From: CAYVVT01 sp964454335 | GTDB taxonomy: Bacteria; Fidelibacterota; UBA8477; JABMPR01 | Assembly (NCBI GenBank): GCA_964454335.1 | Contig: CAYVVT010000005.1 | Span: forward strand, 62,001 to 126,000 | DNA length: 64,000 nucleotides | Reading direction: 5' to 3' | In this document: positions 53,497 through 62,787 of the stretch, piece after piece | Numbering within the stretch: position 1 is the stretch's first letter | Layout of the letters: every line of letters begins with the position of its first letter | The notes under the pieces: model-generated | What the model saw: the letters and a program-made list of their open reading frames with translations, nothing else | Told to the model about the DNA's origin: nothing | The model's database searches: none | Translations under genes and position numbers: made by a program

Positions 53497-54885
53497 TCAG
53501 TTGCCGAGATCCATCAGGACCTTCCAGTCGCCGTCCTTATCCCTGATCCAGACGTTCAGATACTTCCCAACGCTTTCTTGCTCACTGCCGTCCTCTGCCA
53601 GACTCAGGGATGTATAGCGGCCCCAACTCCAGCCCATGTCGCCTGACTCGGCCACCCCTGCATCCTGGGGTTCCCATTCAAGGGTTGTGGTCTCAGGCAG
53701 CTGACTCATGCTGGCGAAGATCGCCTCCCGGCCTATGACATTGTCGTACTGGCTGGTAAGCAATGTTGCATCCTTATGCACAAATTGCCGAAAGGCTTCA
53801 GCGGGACCTGAGGCAGCCGAAAGAGCTGCAAAGCGTCTGTCCTGTTCCATAAGATCAGCACGTTCATCCGAAATGCTCATATTCAGAACCTCCTGCAGAG
53901 CTGGAATCTCAGTGACCCGGATAAAATAGATATCATCCAGGCCATTCCGTGGTGCGTTTTTAATCGCCTCTATCCCAGCCATATCCAGGGATGGGGAGAA
54001 GAAAAGGTCATAATCCTTTTGCGCGGTGGTGTAGAAGAAATACCTGCCATCCGCTGTGATCATCGGACAGTAGTCCAGTGCAGTTGTATTTATCGGTGAG
54101 CCCAGGTTCTGTGCCGGTGTCCAGCTACCCAGGCTATCCCTTCTGCTGAAATAGAGATCACCACCACCCAGATCATCCTCTCTTCCGAAAGCAGTAAAGA
54201 TGATCAGATCATCCTCCCCTGATACCCAGGAATTGAATTCCCAGCCAGGTGAGTTTACTGCGTCCGACAGTAGGATAGGTTTCGCAAAACCCTGCCCGGT
54301 GATTTCGGACATCCAGATATCCTCCTTGCCAAGACCACCATCCCGGGCTGTTGTGAAATACAGACGTCCCGAGGAGGTGACAGCAGGGAAGAACTCGTCA
54401 CCCTCACTGTTGATCTCCGGACCAAGGTGCTCTGGTATACCCCAGCCGGATCCCTGCCGCCTTACGCGCCAGAGGTCCCAGTCGTTCAGGGTCGTCTCAT
54501 CACCAACAGGTCGTCTAGAAGCGAAATATAACACTCGGCCATCTGGGGAGATGAAGGGCTCAATATCCGGAAATCGACCTGAGAACGGTGCCACCCTTGG
54601 CTCTACCCATCGTCCACTCCTCAGTTCAGTATATGCGATCACTGAATGATCACGGTCCGGTAACATGATGGTGTAGTAAAACTCACTGCCATCCGGTGTG
54701 AAGGTGGCATCACGTTCACGTTCTCCCGTACATACCAGCTCGGGGAGGAACAGCTGTGGAGTAGTAGGCTCATGATCTGGAGGCCATGCTGCCGTGGGAT
54801 TGTCAGCATCCGCTCCTTCCCGGGTGCAGGATGAAACGCACAAGATGAGAAGGGTATAGACCAGCAATCCCTTTGAGGAGTACAT
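53497..54885 (-). CDS. Lipoprotein with PD40 beta-propeller and SnoaL-like C-terminal domain
   Basis: 462 residues. A lipoprotein signal (LLVYTLLILCVSSC, lipid Cys at 20) is followed by several WD40-like PD40 repeats (about 50-310) with the SPDGRVLYFASRR, SSGRLYFTTAR and TADGRYFFYTTA pattern of TolB/PD40 propellers. An NTF2/SnoaL-type domain occupies about 345-462 (FVHKDATLLTSQYDNVIG, WIRDKDGDWKVLMDLGN). Probably outer-membrane or periplasmic and ligand-binding rather than catalytic. Ligand unknown. Confidence 0.82.
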   Translation of the reverse strand: MYSSKGLLVYTLLILCVSSCTREGADADNPTAAWPPDHEPTTPQLFLPELVCTGERERDATFTPDGSEFYYTIMLPDRDHSVIAYTELRSGRWVEPRVAPFSGRFPDIEPFISPDGRVLYFASRRPVGDETTLNDWDLWRVRRQGSGWGIPEHLGPEINSEGDEFFPAVTSSGRLYFTTARDGGLGKEDIWMSEITGQGFAKPILLSDAVNSPGWEFNSWVSGEDDLIIFTAFGREDDLGGGDLYFSRRDSLGSWTPAQNLGSPINTTALDYCPMITADGRYFFYTTAQKDYDLFFSPSLDMAGIEAIKNAPRNGLDDIYFIRVTEIPALQEVLNMSISDERADLMEQDRRFAALSAASGPAEAFRQFVHKDATLLTSQYDNVIGREAIFASMSQLPETTTLEWEPQDAGVAESGDMGWSWGRYTSLSLAEDGSEQESVGKYLNVWIRDKDGDWKVLMDLGN

Positions 54886-54917
54886 CTATACCCTTCCCTT
54901 TGAATCCAAATTAACTA

Positions 54918-55364
54918 TCAAAAGAAGTAGCGTACGCCCCACTCGAAGTTGAAGATCCTGAAACCCCCGGTACCGACGCTGGGTACATAAGACCAGTAGA
55001 TGTCCATAGGCTGTTTTTTCCAGTAATAGTCCATACCCAGGGGAATTCGGACATCGATATCCAGTTTATCTTCTCCCTCATCGTTAGTGCCTGAGCTGAG
55101 CTGGATACCTGCACCATAGTGGACGGCACCCTTGATCTTCTTCTCGGTGAAGCGATCTTTCTTGTGCAGAAGGTAATCTGCGGACAGTCCACCCCCGGCC
55201 AGAGTTGCGCAAATAGCGGTATTGTCATTCATCCAATATTTTCCGGTAAGTGAGATACCCATATCCCACTCAAATTCCAGACCGGCACCGATGCCGCTGG
55301 TCTGAGCAAGCCCCAGGCCAGCAAAGCTCAACAGAGCACCCAGTATGATAAATGTACCCTTCAT
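54918..55364 (-). CDS. Small outer-membrane beta-barrel-like protein
   Basis: 148 residues from an ATG preceded by GGAGG at 5 bases; the longer frame reads through this site and into the TfoX gene. A signal peptide (TFIILGALLSFAGLGLAQ) is followed by alternating hydrophobic strands (GISLTGKYWM, VHYGAGIQLS, IRIPLGMDYYW-like) and a final aromatic, FEWGVRYFF, the usual barrel-assembly signal. Function unknown. It lies 10 bases after the TfoX-N gene. Confidence 0.75.
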   Translation of the reverse strand: MKGTFIILGALLSFAGLGLAQTSGIGAGLEFEWDMGISLTGKYWMNDNTAICATLAGGGLSADYLLHKKDRFTEKKIKGAVHYGAGIQLSSGTNDEGEDKLDIDVRIPLGMDYYWKKQPMDIYWSYVPSVGTGGFRIFNFEWGVRYFF

Positions 55365-55374
55365 ATCACCCTCC

Positions 55375-55713
55375 TCATTGGTTTCTCTTCTTTGAATTGC
55401 CGGCTGCAGCCTGTGCCCCAGCAATCCACGATCCAAGTTCTTCTCTATTTTCCAGGTAGTCCCCCGGTAATTCGTAGTATGACATTGAACCACCTTTGTC
55501 GCCATATGGCTTGAAGGCTTCAAATCCATGTGAGATATATTGTTCTCGATTCCCATCATCTGCTTTGAGATAGATCCGGTCCTCATCTACGATGGCAATA
55601 AAAAGCTCGTCCAGGTAGATCCCGGCACCGCCAAACATCTTCCGGCTGCGTACGGTACCGAAGCTTGACAACTGGTCCACAACAAATTCGAGGAATCCCT
55701 CATTAACGGACAT
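55375..55713 (-). CDS. TfoX N-terminal domain protein
   Basis: 112 residues forming a lone TfoX_N domain: VVDQLSSFGTVRSRKMFGGAGIYLDELFIAIV and LKADDGNREQY are family landmarks. TfoX/Sxy regulates competence in gammaproteobacteria, but stand-alone N-domains elsewhere have no proven role. The start overlaps the end of the receiver/PPDK-like gene by 11 bases, so expression is coupled to it. Confidence 0.88.
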   Translation of the reverse strand: MSVNEGFLEFVVDQLSSFGTVRSRKMFGGAGIYLDELFIAIVDEDRIYLKADDGNREQYISHGFEAFKPYGDKGGSMSYYELPGDYLENREELGSWIAGAQAAAGNSKKRNQ

Positions 55714-58705
55714 CGTTGCGCTTTCCGTTTATGAGTTTATTACAGCAGCCGGGTCGCAGGATGACTCCGCGGCCTTTCAATCCATCTACCTGGATGACCA
55801 GCGGTTCCTCAAAGTGCAGATGTCTGAGATATTTGCTCTCATAAATGGCCTCAGATTCATCGAACCAGTCACGTTTCAGATCAGGCCCCAACCTGTTGGG
55901 GGGGATGGTGAAATAGCTTATACCCAGAGAAGTAATATTCTGGAAGAAGTGGCTGCCGAAGGAGGGTTCAACGTAAAGATCAGGTAAACCTACCTCAACA
56001 ATGCTGCGGGCATTCGAAATGTGGTTCCAGGGTACCGGGATACCCATGAGACGGTCGGCCGTACCCCAGCGGCCGGGACCCACGAGGAGATAACATCTGT
56101 TACTGTCAAATCTGTCGTTGAGTTTCCTGATCTCCTGCGCCATAGCCAAGGTTTCGGAGATATCGAAGTTGTCCAGACGTACATAGAGGACATCACAGAT
56201 GTCGATATTATCACCATTACCGAGGCAAATGTCACTTGCCACCAGTTTATCCTCTTCGGAGGCACTGGATACGTCCACGAGATGAGGCCGTTCAAAGGTC
56301 ACCATGGGCCTGATCTGCAGTACGGACAGCTCGGTGATCATTTCCTGGCTGACCTGATCCACAGCAAATTCCATTTCCACGTCACAACCCATCCCGATCT
56401 TGCCCAGCTCAATGAGATCCTGGAGGATCGCCGCCAGGGGCATGACCTTGTATTTCAGGATGTTCGCAAATGTGACCACCCGGGGTCCGCTCTCGTGGAG
56501 CGATTCCCTGAATGTCTTGTCCTGTGGACTGTAAACGCTGGCAACCAGATCCAGCGTACCGTGCTCTTCTGCATCCGACAGGGCCAGTCGTTCCAGGTTG
56601 GTGTCCTCACCACCTTCCAGGATACTGTCGCGGTCAGTCATTTCGAGAGCGTAGAAATGGGATTGGGAGTTCATCAAGATCGATCTCTCATCAAAGAACT
56701 GAGGCAGCGCTGTTGGTCGACTTGGATTGAACTGCAGCGCCTTCTCACCGCTTACCACGGTTCTGCCCAGACCCAGAGCGACAGTGACCAAGCCTTCCTC
56801 ACGCTCCATGTTGGATTGAGGATAGTAGTTCAGTGACTGGATGACCCCTGAAAAGGCGGGATAGAAGTAGCCATCCTGCTGCTGGCCGGTGAGATGCTGG
56901 ATGACAATGGCCATTTTCTCGTCCTCGGGACGATTCCCGGTGGAGGTCATGTAGGCGGTGGCTTCCTTATGGAAGATGGATGCGTATACCAGTTTCATGG
57001 CTTCCAGTAATTGGTGTACACGTTCATCCAGGGAATTCACACAATTCGGCAGCATATAGGTACAATAGATCCCGGCAAAGGGCTGGAACAGGGAGTCCTC
57101 CAGGAGACTGGAAGATCGTACAGCCAACGGATTCACGTGGTATTCCAGATAGGCACGCAGCTGTTCGATGAATTCACCTGGAAAAATGCCTTGCCGGAAC
57201 AGTTCGTCAACCTCAGCGTTGTTCTTCGCTAACAAGGCCGGTTTACGCAGCTCATTCTGCATCACGAAGCGGTCGAAGATGTCCGTTCCAACAACTGCGA
57301 ACTGAGGCACGGCGATCTTGATCCCCTCATAGCGTTTCCCGAAATCAAATCGTCGCAGGTGCGCATGCAGAAAAGCGAGACCACGAGCCTTGCCTCCCAG
57401 TGATCCTCCTCCAAACCTCACTGATTTGATGGCCGGATCATAGGTCTCGGAATTGAAATAGCCCACATTGTCAAAATGCTGGCTTTGACGTTGCTTGCCC
57501 ACCATGTCGATGAGGATCTGCCTGAATTCTTCCGGATCCTCGAACTGATCGATTCCCAGGGGCTTCAGCACATCAGCCAGATCGAAGTATCCGCGAACCG
57601 CCAGCCAATTGGAAAAGTGATCCCGCCGGGCATGATAGACGATGCTCTGGATCGGGACATGCTCAAGGGCTGTTTCCAGGGCACGCAAATGCTTCACCCG
57701 GGCGATGATCTCTCCTTCCCGGGTACTGAATATGAGATCGCCGAACCCACAGTGTCGCATGACGAAATCCTGGAGATTCTCCAACAGGGTGGGGGAGGAT
57801 TTATCCAGGAAGTAAGCACCCAGTTTATCCGCCAGCTTGATGTTCTCGCCTTCCATGGACTGCAGCATCATGGGCATACTGGGATTCTGGGCGCTGACGA
57901 TGCGCAGGAACTCCGCCCCGGCCTGAGGATCGACTTTGCCATCCCTGGGGAAGCGGACATCCGAAATGACCGCCAACATGTGATTCCGATATTTCCAGAA
58001 CAGATCCTTGGCCTTTTCATAATCGGATGCTACCAGGATCTTGGGTCGTGAACGCATGCGCACCAGTCGCATTTCGTCTGTGTACTCATTCCGCATCAGT
58101 CTCTGGGTGGTGTTGATGATCACCCTGTAGAGCATGGGCAGGAACATGGAATAGAAGCGTGGAGAGTCCTCAACCACGATGATGGCCCGGGAGCCGCCCT
58201 TGAGAATGTCCCGGGGGGCGTTATGGCGGTCCTCGATGTTCTTGATAATAGCAGTGAAGATGCTGGAATCGCCCATCCACATGAAAGCACGCTCGATCCC
58301 GCTGATGTCATCAACCTGTTGCATGGCCCAGTCATATTCACGATGGTTGGCTGCCAGCATGATCACCGGCAGGTCGGGATATTGTGCCTTGACCAGCGAT
58401 CCGAAGGTAAATGGATTCATGTCAGAGATCCTGGAGAGGGTGATCACCAGGTCGTAGCGGGCTGCCTGCAGGCGGCGCATGGCATGGTCGGCTGTGGATA
58501 CCCTTGTGACCCGTGGTGCGCTGGAGAGGTTCATATCCTGGTAATCCGTGAAGATCATCTCGGCCAGGCGACCATCCTCTTCAAGTTTGAAGGCATCATA
58601 GAGACTGGATACGAGCAGGATCTCGTGGATGCGGAACTGCATCAGGTCACGGAATCCTGGCCGTTCCTTCAATTCAAGGACTGGATGTCGGGGTTTATCC
58701 ACCAT
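55703..58705 (-). CDS. Receiver-like domains fused to a PEP/pyruvate-binding (PPDK N-terminal) ATP-grasp domain
   Basis: About 1000 residues. Two receiver-like folds lead. The first, about 25-145, has ARYDLVITLSRISD. The second, about 170-320, has AIIVVEDSPRFY and AVISDVRFPRDG, with an Asp in the phosphoacceptor position. The PPDK/PEP-synthase ATP-binding part follows (about 430-860): GGGSLGGKARGLAFLHAHL and NPLAVRSSSLLEDSLFQPFAG. The swivelling phosphohistidine domain and the PEP barrel are absent; instead a unique C-terminus has LVGPGRWGTADRLMGIPVPW. I start at the second possible ATG, without strong support; an ATG at 58765 adds 20 residues. Probably a signal-responsive phosphotransfer or ATP-grasp enzyme; substrate unknown. 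Confidence 0.8.
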   Translation of the reverse strand: MVDKPRHPVLELKERPGFRDLMQFRIHEILLVSSLYDAFKLEEDGRLAEMIFTDYQDMNLSSAPRVTRVSTADHAMRRLQAARYDLVITLSRISDMNPFTFGSLVKAQYPDLPVIMLAANHREYDWAMQQVDDISGIERAFMWMGDSSIFTAIIKNIEDRHNAPRDILKGGSRAIIVVEDSPRFYSMFLPMLYRVIINTTQRLMRNEYTDEMRLVRMRSRPKILVASDYEKAKDLFWKYRNHMLAVISDVRFPRDGKVDPQAGAEFLRIVSAQNPSMPMMLQSMEGENIKLADKLGAYFLDKSSPTLLENLQDFVMRHCGFGDLIFSTREGEIIARVKHLRALETALEHVPIQSIVYHARRDHFSNWLAVRGYFDLADVLKPLGIDQFEDPEEFRQILIDMVGKQRQSQHFDNVGYFNSETYDPAIKSVRFGGGSLGGKARGLAFLHAHLRRFDFGKRYEGIKIAVPQFAVVGTDIFDRFVMQNELRKPALLAKNNAEVDELFRQGIFPGEFIEQLRAYLEYHVNPLAVRSSSLLEDSLFQPFAGIYCTYMLPNCVNSLDERVHQLLEAMKLVYASIFHKEATAYMTSTGNRPEDEKMAIVIQHLTGQQQDGYFYPAFSGVIQSLNYYPQSNMEREEGLVTVALGLGRTVVSGEKALQFNPSRPTALPQFFDERSILMNSQSHFYALEMTDRDSILEGGEDTNLERLALSDAEEHGTLDLVASVYSPQDKTFRESLHESGPRVVTFANILKYKVMPLAAILQDLIELGKIGMGCDVEMEFAVDQVSQEMITELSVLQIRPMVTFERPHLVDVSSASEEDKLVASDICLGNGDNIDICDVLYVRLDNFDISETLAMAQEIRKLNDRFDSNRCYLLVGPGRWGTADRLMGIPVPWNHISNARSIVEVGLPDLYVEPSFGSHFFQNITSLGISYFTIPPNRLGPDLKRDWFDESEAIYESKYLRHLHFEEPLVIQVDGLKGRGVILRPGCCNKLINGKRNDVR

Positions 58706-58922
58706 GTGATCTAATTTTGGTCGTGGATTCGCATTTATCCAAGGAGGATTTGAAGTGCATTTCATCTGGATATGGATCTCGACCGATACATAACAGCTGG
58801 GAAGACAAAAGGTGTGAACGTTGCAGATCGGATCCTACGGATTCCAGTTTCATTTGCTCTTGGCATGTTGTTTGTTCTTACTATCAAACAAAGTCAGAAT
58901 CAGCAGCAGCAAAGGGAGTAGC

Positions 58923-60014
58923 ATGAATTTCGGGATTCCTCACGAGACAAGGCTGAATGAGAAGAGGGTGAGCCTGACCCCCAATGCTGCCAAGACCATG
59001 GTACAGTTGGGCCACAAGGTCTATGTCGAGACCGGCTCCGGCGATGCCTGTGGCTTTACGGATCAGCATTATCTGAATGCAGGCGCTCAGGTCGTATTCA
59101 ATCATGATGAGGTCTACGGCCGGTCTGATATCATTCTGAAGATCCTGCCCATATCATCCAGATCCCTGGAACTTTTGCAGGAGGGTCAGACCGTATTTGG
59201 CTTTCACCATCTGTCAGCAAGCACCCCCGAGATTTACAAGTCGCTTCTGGATAAGAAGATCACCACAATCGGTATGGAGATCATCGAGGAGGACAGCGGC
59301 TTTCGCCCGATCCTCACGATCATGAGTGAACTGGCGGGTCAGATGGCGCCCATTATCGCGGGTAATTTCCTGGGGCGAGATCCCATGGGAAAAGGACTTG
59401 CCCTCGGCAGCGTTCCCGGTGTGGCACCGGCATCTGTGGTCATCATCGGTGCCGGAACGGTGGGTCAGGCTGCTGCCCGAGCATTTTTTGGATTGGGAGC
59501 ACAGGTTCATGTCCTGGATACAAGTATTGAACAATTACGCAAGGTGCGGAATGACCTAAACGACGGTGTCACCACGCTATTTGCGAATCATACCAATATC
59601 GAAAAGACACTTGGATTCGCCGACGTGGTCGTTTCAGCCGTTCTGGTACGTGGCGCCTTGACGCCTCAGATCATCACTCGTGATATGATCGCCGGTATGA
59701 AGGAACTCTCCATATTCATCGATTATTCGGTTGATGAAGGTGGGACCAGCGAGACTACACGACCGACAACACTATCCGATCCGGTCTTTCAGGAGGAAGG
59801 TGTCATCCATTACTGTGTCCCCAATATTACCGCAGGTGTGAACCGCACTGCCTCAGTGGCCTTGTCGAACGTACTCACCAGTTACCTTCAGCAGATAGGT
59901 GAAATGGGCATCAAGAAGGCGGTAAAGGAGATCCCGGCGCTTCAGCGGGGTCTTTACACCCTGAACGGGAAGAACATGCAGCCGGTGCTGGGCCAGCGGT
60001 ACGGGATAGAATAG
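58923..60014 (+). CDS. ald: Alanine dehydrogenase / transhydrogenase-alpha family protein
   Basis: 363 residues from an ATG with GGGAG 4 bases before it; an upstream in-frame ATG would add 34 unlikely residues. N-terminal domain: GIPHETRLNEKRVSLTP, typical of AlaDH/PNT proteins. Rossmann: VVIIGAGTVGQAA. It also has DYSVDEGGTSETTRPTT. Single-chain length fits alanine dehydrogenase (NAD-dependent L-alanine to pyruvate plus ammonia) better than PntA, which is longer. First gene of a catabolic operon: 1 base before the CoA-transferase start. Confidence 0.86.
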   Translation: MNFGIPHETRLNEKRVSLTPNAAKTMVQLGHKVYVETGSGDACGFTDQHYLNAGAQVVFNHDEVYGRSDIILKILPISSRSLELLQEGQTVFGFHHLSASTPEIYKSLLDKKITTIGMEIIEEDSGFRPILTIMSELAGQMAPIIAGNFLGRDPMGKGLALGSVPGVAPASVVIIGAGTVGQAAARAFFGLGAQVHVLDTSIEQLRKVRNDLNDGVTTLFANHTNIEKTLGFADVVVSAVLVRGALTPQIITRDMIAGMKELSIFIDYSVDEGGTSETTRPTTLSDPVFQEEGVIHYCVPNITAGVNRTASVALSNVLTSYLQQIGEMGIKKAVKEIPALQRGLYTLNGKNMQPVLGQRYGIE

Positions 60015-60015
60015 C

Positions 60016-61314
60016 ATGAACTGGCTCGAGCATTATCGTTCCTGTCTCTGTACCGCCGACGAAGCGTTGCAGGAGCTCAAGTCCGGGGATTCCGTCTACC
60101 TGCACGCTGGAGCAGCCACACCGCAGATCTTTGTTGAGGCGTTTACAGAACGGGTCAAGCATCTGGAAGATGTGACCATCCATCATATCCTGAGTCTGGG
60201 GGAGGCTGGTTACACTGCACCCGAGCTCTCAGGAAATTGTCGCCTGAATTCTTTCTTCACTGGAACAAACGTCAGGGAAGCCGTGAATGAGGGCAACGCC
60301 GACTGGATGCCCATTTTTCTATCGGAGATCCCGGGTCTTTTCCTCAAGCGGCATATACCGGTTGACCTGGCACTGATCCATATCAGTCCACCTGATGAGC
60401 ACGGCTTCTGCAGCTATGGTGTGAGCACGGATGTGACCATTGCGGCCTGCAAGGTGGCCAAACGCATCGTTGCGCTGGTGAACCGCCAGATGCCCCGGGT
60501 GCACGGGGATAACTTCATTCATGTCTCAAAGCTGAAAAATATTGTGGAAACGGATACACCGCTGTTCCAGATCCCGGGCATCAACCTCACTGATGTCCAC
60601 ATGAAGATCGGTGAGAATATTGCAAACATGGTTGAGGATGGTGCGACCCTGCAGATGGGTATAGGTGCGATCCCGGATGCGACCCTGCACTATCTCAAGG
60701 AGAAACGGGATCTCGGAATCCACACAGAGATGTTCTCAGATGGGGTGGTCAACCTGGTGGAGATGGGTGTGGTGACTGGCGAGCAGAAAACACTGCACCC
60801 CGGAAAAGTGGTGGCCAGCATTGTCATGGGATCACAGCATGTCTATGATTTCATCCATGAGAATCCCTTTATGGAATTCCACCCCTCGGATTATGTGAAC
60901 AATCCTCATATCATCGCGCAGAATGCCAAGATGGTTGCCATCAACAGCTCCATTGAAGTTGATCTCAGCGGCCAGGTGTGCTCGGATTCCATGGGGCGCA
61001 TGAATTTCTCAGGATTTGGCGGACAGGTTGATTTCATTCGGGGAGCAGCCCGCAGCGAAGGTGGTCTTCCAATAATCGCCCTGCCTTCTACTGCACGGAA
61101 GGGCACTCAATCCCGGATCGTCCTGGATCTGAAGCCAGGCGCGGCAGTTACCACCAGCAGGGGAGATGTCCACTATGTTGTCACGGAATTCGGCGTCGCC
61201 TACCTGCATGGCAAGAACCTGAGACAGAGAGCGGAAGCCCTCATCGGGATCTCACATCCTGATTTTCAAGATATTTTAACCAGAGAGGCCCATGAGGCCG
61301 GATTATTGCAGTGA
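60016..61314 (+). CDS. Acetyl-CoA hydrolase/CoA-transferase family (4-hydroxybutyrate/butyrate type)
   Basis: 432 residues of the two-domain Cat1/AbfT class: GDSVYLHAGAATPQIFVEAF, LHYLKEKRDLGIHTEMFSDG with the conserved Glu of this family, GFGGQVDFIRGAARSEGG and VVTEFGVAYLHGKNLRQRAEAL. It moves CoA between an acyl-CoA and acetate or another acid. Linked to the downstream 2-oxoacid oxidoreductase, it could release branched or short-chain acids while conserving the thioester. Exact acyl specificity is not readable. Confidence 0.9.
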   Translation: MNWLEHYRSCLCTADEALQELKSGDSVYLHAGAATPQIFVEAFTERVKHLEDVTIHHILSLGEAGYTAPELSGNCRLNSFFTGTNVREAVNEGNADWMPIFLSEIPGLFLKRHIPVDLALIHISPPDEHGFCSYGVSTDVTIAACKVAKRIVALVNRQMPRVHGDNFIHVSKLKNIVETDTPLFQIPGINLTDVHMKIGENIANMVEDGATLQMGIGAIPDATLHYLKEKRDLGIHTEMFSDGVVNLVEMGVVTGEQKTLHPGKVVASIVMGSQHVYDFIHENPFMEFHPSDYVNNPHIIAQNAKMVAINSSIEVDLSGQVCSDSMGRMNFSGFGGQVDFIRGAARSEGGLPIIALPSTARKGTQSRIVLDLKPGAAVTTSRGDVHYVVTEFGVAYLHGKNLRQRAEALIGISHPDFQDILTREAHEAGLLQ

Positions 61315-61356
61315 GTTTATCATGCGCAAGCAGCGTCTATAAAAAGGAGTTCCTAC

Positions 61357-61725
61357 ATGGCTAAGTCTCGTGGATTTGTGGCTGTAAATGTGGAGGAGTG
61401 CAAGGGTTGCAAGCTCTGCGTTGAGGCCTGTCCAGTCAATGTGCTGTTCATAGCCGAATCCTATAATACCCACGGTTACAATCCATCGGAATATCTCGGA
61501 GAGGGCTGCACAGGCTGCGGTGTCTGTTATTACGCCTGCCCGGAACCAGGTGCTCTGGTGGTTTTCAAGAACTGGGAAGAAACTCAGTCCAAATACCTCT
61601 CACCAAAATTACAGAAACAAGCTACACTCGAGATCACCGATCCAGTAAAAGGACTGGCTGTCTGCAAGGAGACCGGCGAAGAGGTCGTGCTGAGTGATTT
61701 CAGGCAATTGAGTTTTGTGGAGTAG
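61357..61725 (+). CDS. vorD: 2-oxoacid:ferredoxin oxidoreductase delta subunit (2[4Fe-4S] ferredoxin)
   Basis: 122 residues with two cluster motifs, CKGCKLCVEACP and CTGCGVCYYACP, separated by about 30 residues, followed by a unique tail. This is the ferredoxin-like subunit that carries electrons from the TPP site. AAGGAG precedes the ATG. It is directly followed by the alpha subunit after 3 bases. Confidence 0.9.
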   Translation: MAKSRGFVAVNVEECKGCKLCVEACPVNVLFIAESYNTHGYNPSEYLGEGCTGCGVCYYACPEPGALVVFKNWEETQSKYLSPKLQKQATLEITDPVKGLAVCKETGEEVVLSDFRQLSFVE

Positions 61726-61728
61726 ATC

Positions 61729-62787
61729 ATGACGAAACAATTAATAAAAGGCAACGAAGCCATTGTCAAAGGCGCCATCCTGGCCGGGTGCCGCGCCTAC
61801 TATGGATATCCCATCACACCGGCCAGTGAGATCGCTCATGCTGCTGCCCAATACATGCCCCTGGTGGGTGGGACCTTCCTGCAGGCCGAGAGCGAGATCG
61901 CAGCCATCAACATGGTCTATGGCGCTTCCGGGACAGGTATGCGGGCCATGACGGCCAGTTCCAGCCCGGGGATCAGCCTGAAACAGGAGGGTCTGTCCTA
62001 CCTGGCCGGAGCCGAACTGCCCTGCGTGGTGGTTGACATCATGCGTGGTGGTCCCGGTCTGGGAAACATCGCCCCGGAACAGGGTGATTACAATCAGGTG
62101 GTCAAAGGCGGTGGCCATGGAAACTACAAGAACATCGTTCTGGCTCCGAATTCAGCACAGGAAATGTGCGATCTGACCATGCTGGCGTTTGAACTGGCGG
62201 ACCGCTACCGCAACCCGGCCTGCCTGCTGGCCGATGGATTTATCGGTCAGATGATGGAACCTGTGGAGTTCCCAGAGCCGGTAGAGGACCTGCCGGAGAA
62301 GAACTGGGCAGTCCGCGCGGTGGATGAGACCCGCAAAAACCTCATCAGTTCCATAGAACTGAGTTCCGATGACCTCGAGCGTCACAATCGGAAACTGCAG
62401 CGAAAATATGAGATCATAGAGAACAACGAGGTCCGCTACCAGGAATACAGACTGGATGATGCGGAATTCGTCGTCGTAGGATACGGGATCGTTTCCAGGA
62501 TGATCCAGTCTGCCGTGGATCAGCTCAGATCAGCTGATATACGCGTTGGTATGTTGCGCCCCATTACTGTAATGCCCTATCCCAGGAAAGCCATTTCCGA
62601 CCTCGCTGATGAGGATCGCGTCAAGGCCTTCAGTGTCATCGAGTTGAGTAACGGGCAGATGGTGGATGATGTCCGCCTGGCCGTCAATGGACGCAAACCG
62701 GTTGAGTTCTATGGCCGGATGGGCGGCAATGTGCCCTCCATCAGGGAACTTGTGGATGAGATCAAGAAAATGGTGAGGGAACTATGA
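61729..62787 (+). CDS. vorB: 2-oxoacid:ferredoxin oxidoreductase alpha subunit (VorB-like)
   Basis: 352 residues with AYYGYPITPASEIAH, the FLQAESEIAAINMVYGASGTGMRA pyrimidine-domain region, SPGISLKQEGLSYLAGAELP and GGGHGNYKNIVLAPNS. The GGHGNY form is typical of the 3-methyl-2-oxobutanoate (valine-derived) VorB group rather than pyruvate enzymes; 2-oxoglutarate (KorA) is the alternative. It overlaps the beta-gamma gene by ATGA. Confidence 0.9.
   Translation: MTKQLIKGNEAIVKGAILAGCRAYYGYPITPASEIAHAAAQYMPLVGGTFLQAESEIAAINMVYGASGTGMRAMTASSSPGISLKQEGLSYLAGAELPCVVVDIMRGGPGLGNIAPEQGDYNQVVKGGGHGNYKNIVLAPNSAQEMCDLTMLAFELADRYRNPACLLADGFIGQMMEPVEFPEPVEDLPEKNWAVRAVDETRKNLISSIELSSDDLERHNRKLQRKYEIIENNEVRYQEYRLDDAEFVVVGYGIVSRMIQSAVDQLRSADIRVGMLRPITVMPYPRKAISDLADEDRVKAFSVIELSNGQMVDDVRLAVNGRKPVEFYGRMGGNVPSIRELVDEIKKMVREL

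Noticed and set aside
55365..55586. Extended N-terminus for the small barrel protein
   Set aside because: It reads into the TfoX-N gene and skips an excellent GGAGG site and signal peptide at 55364.
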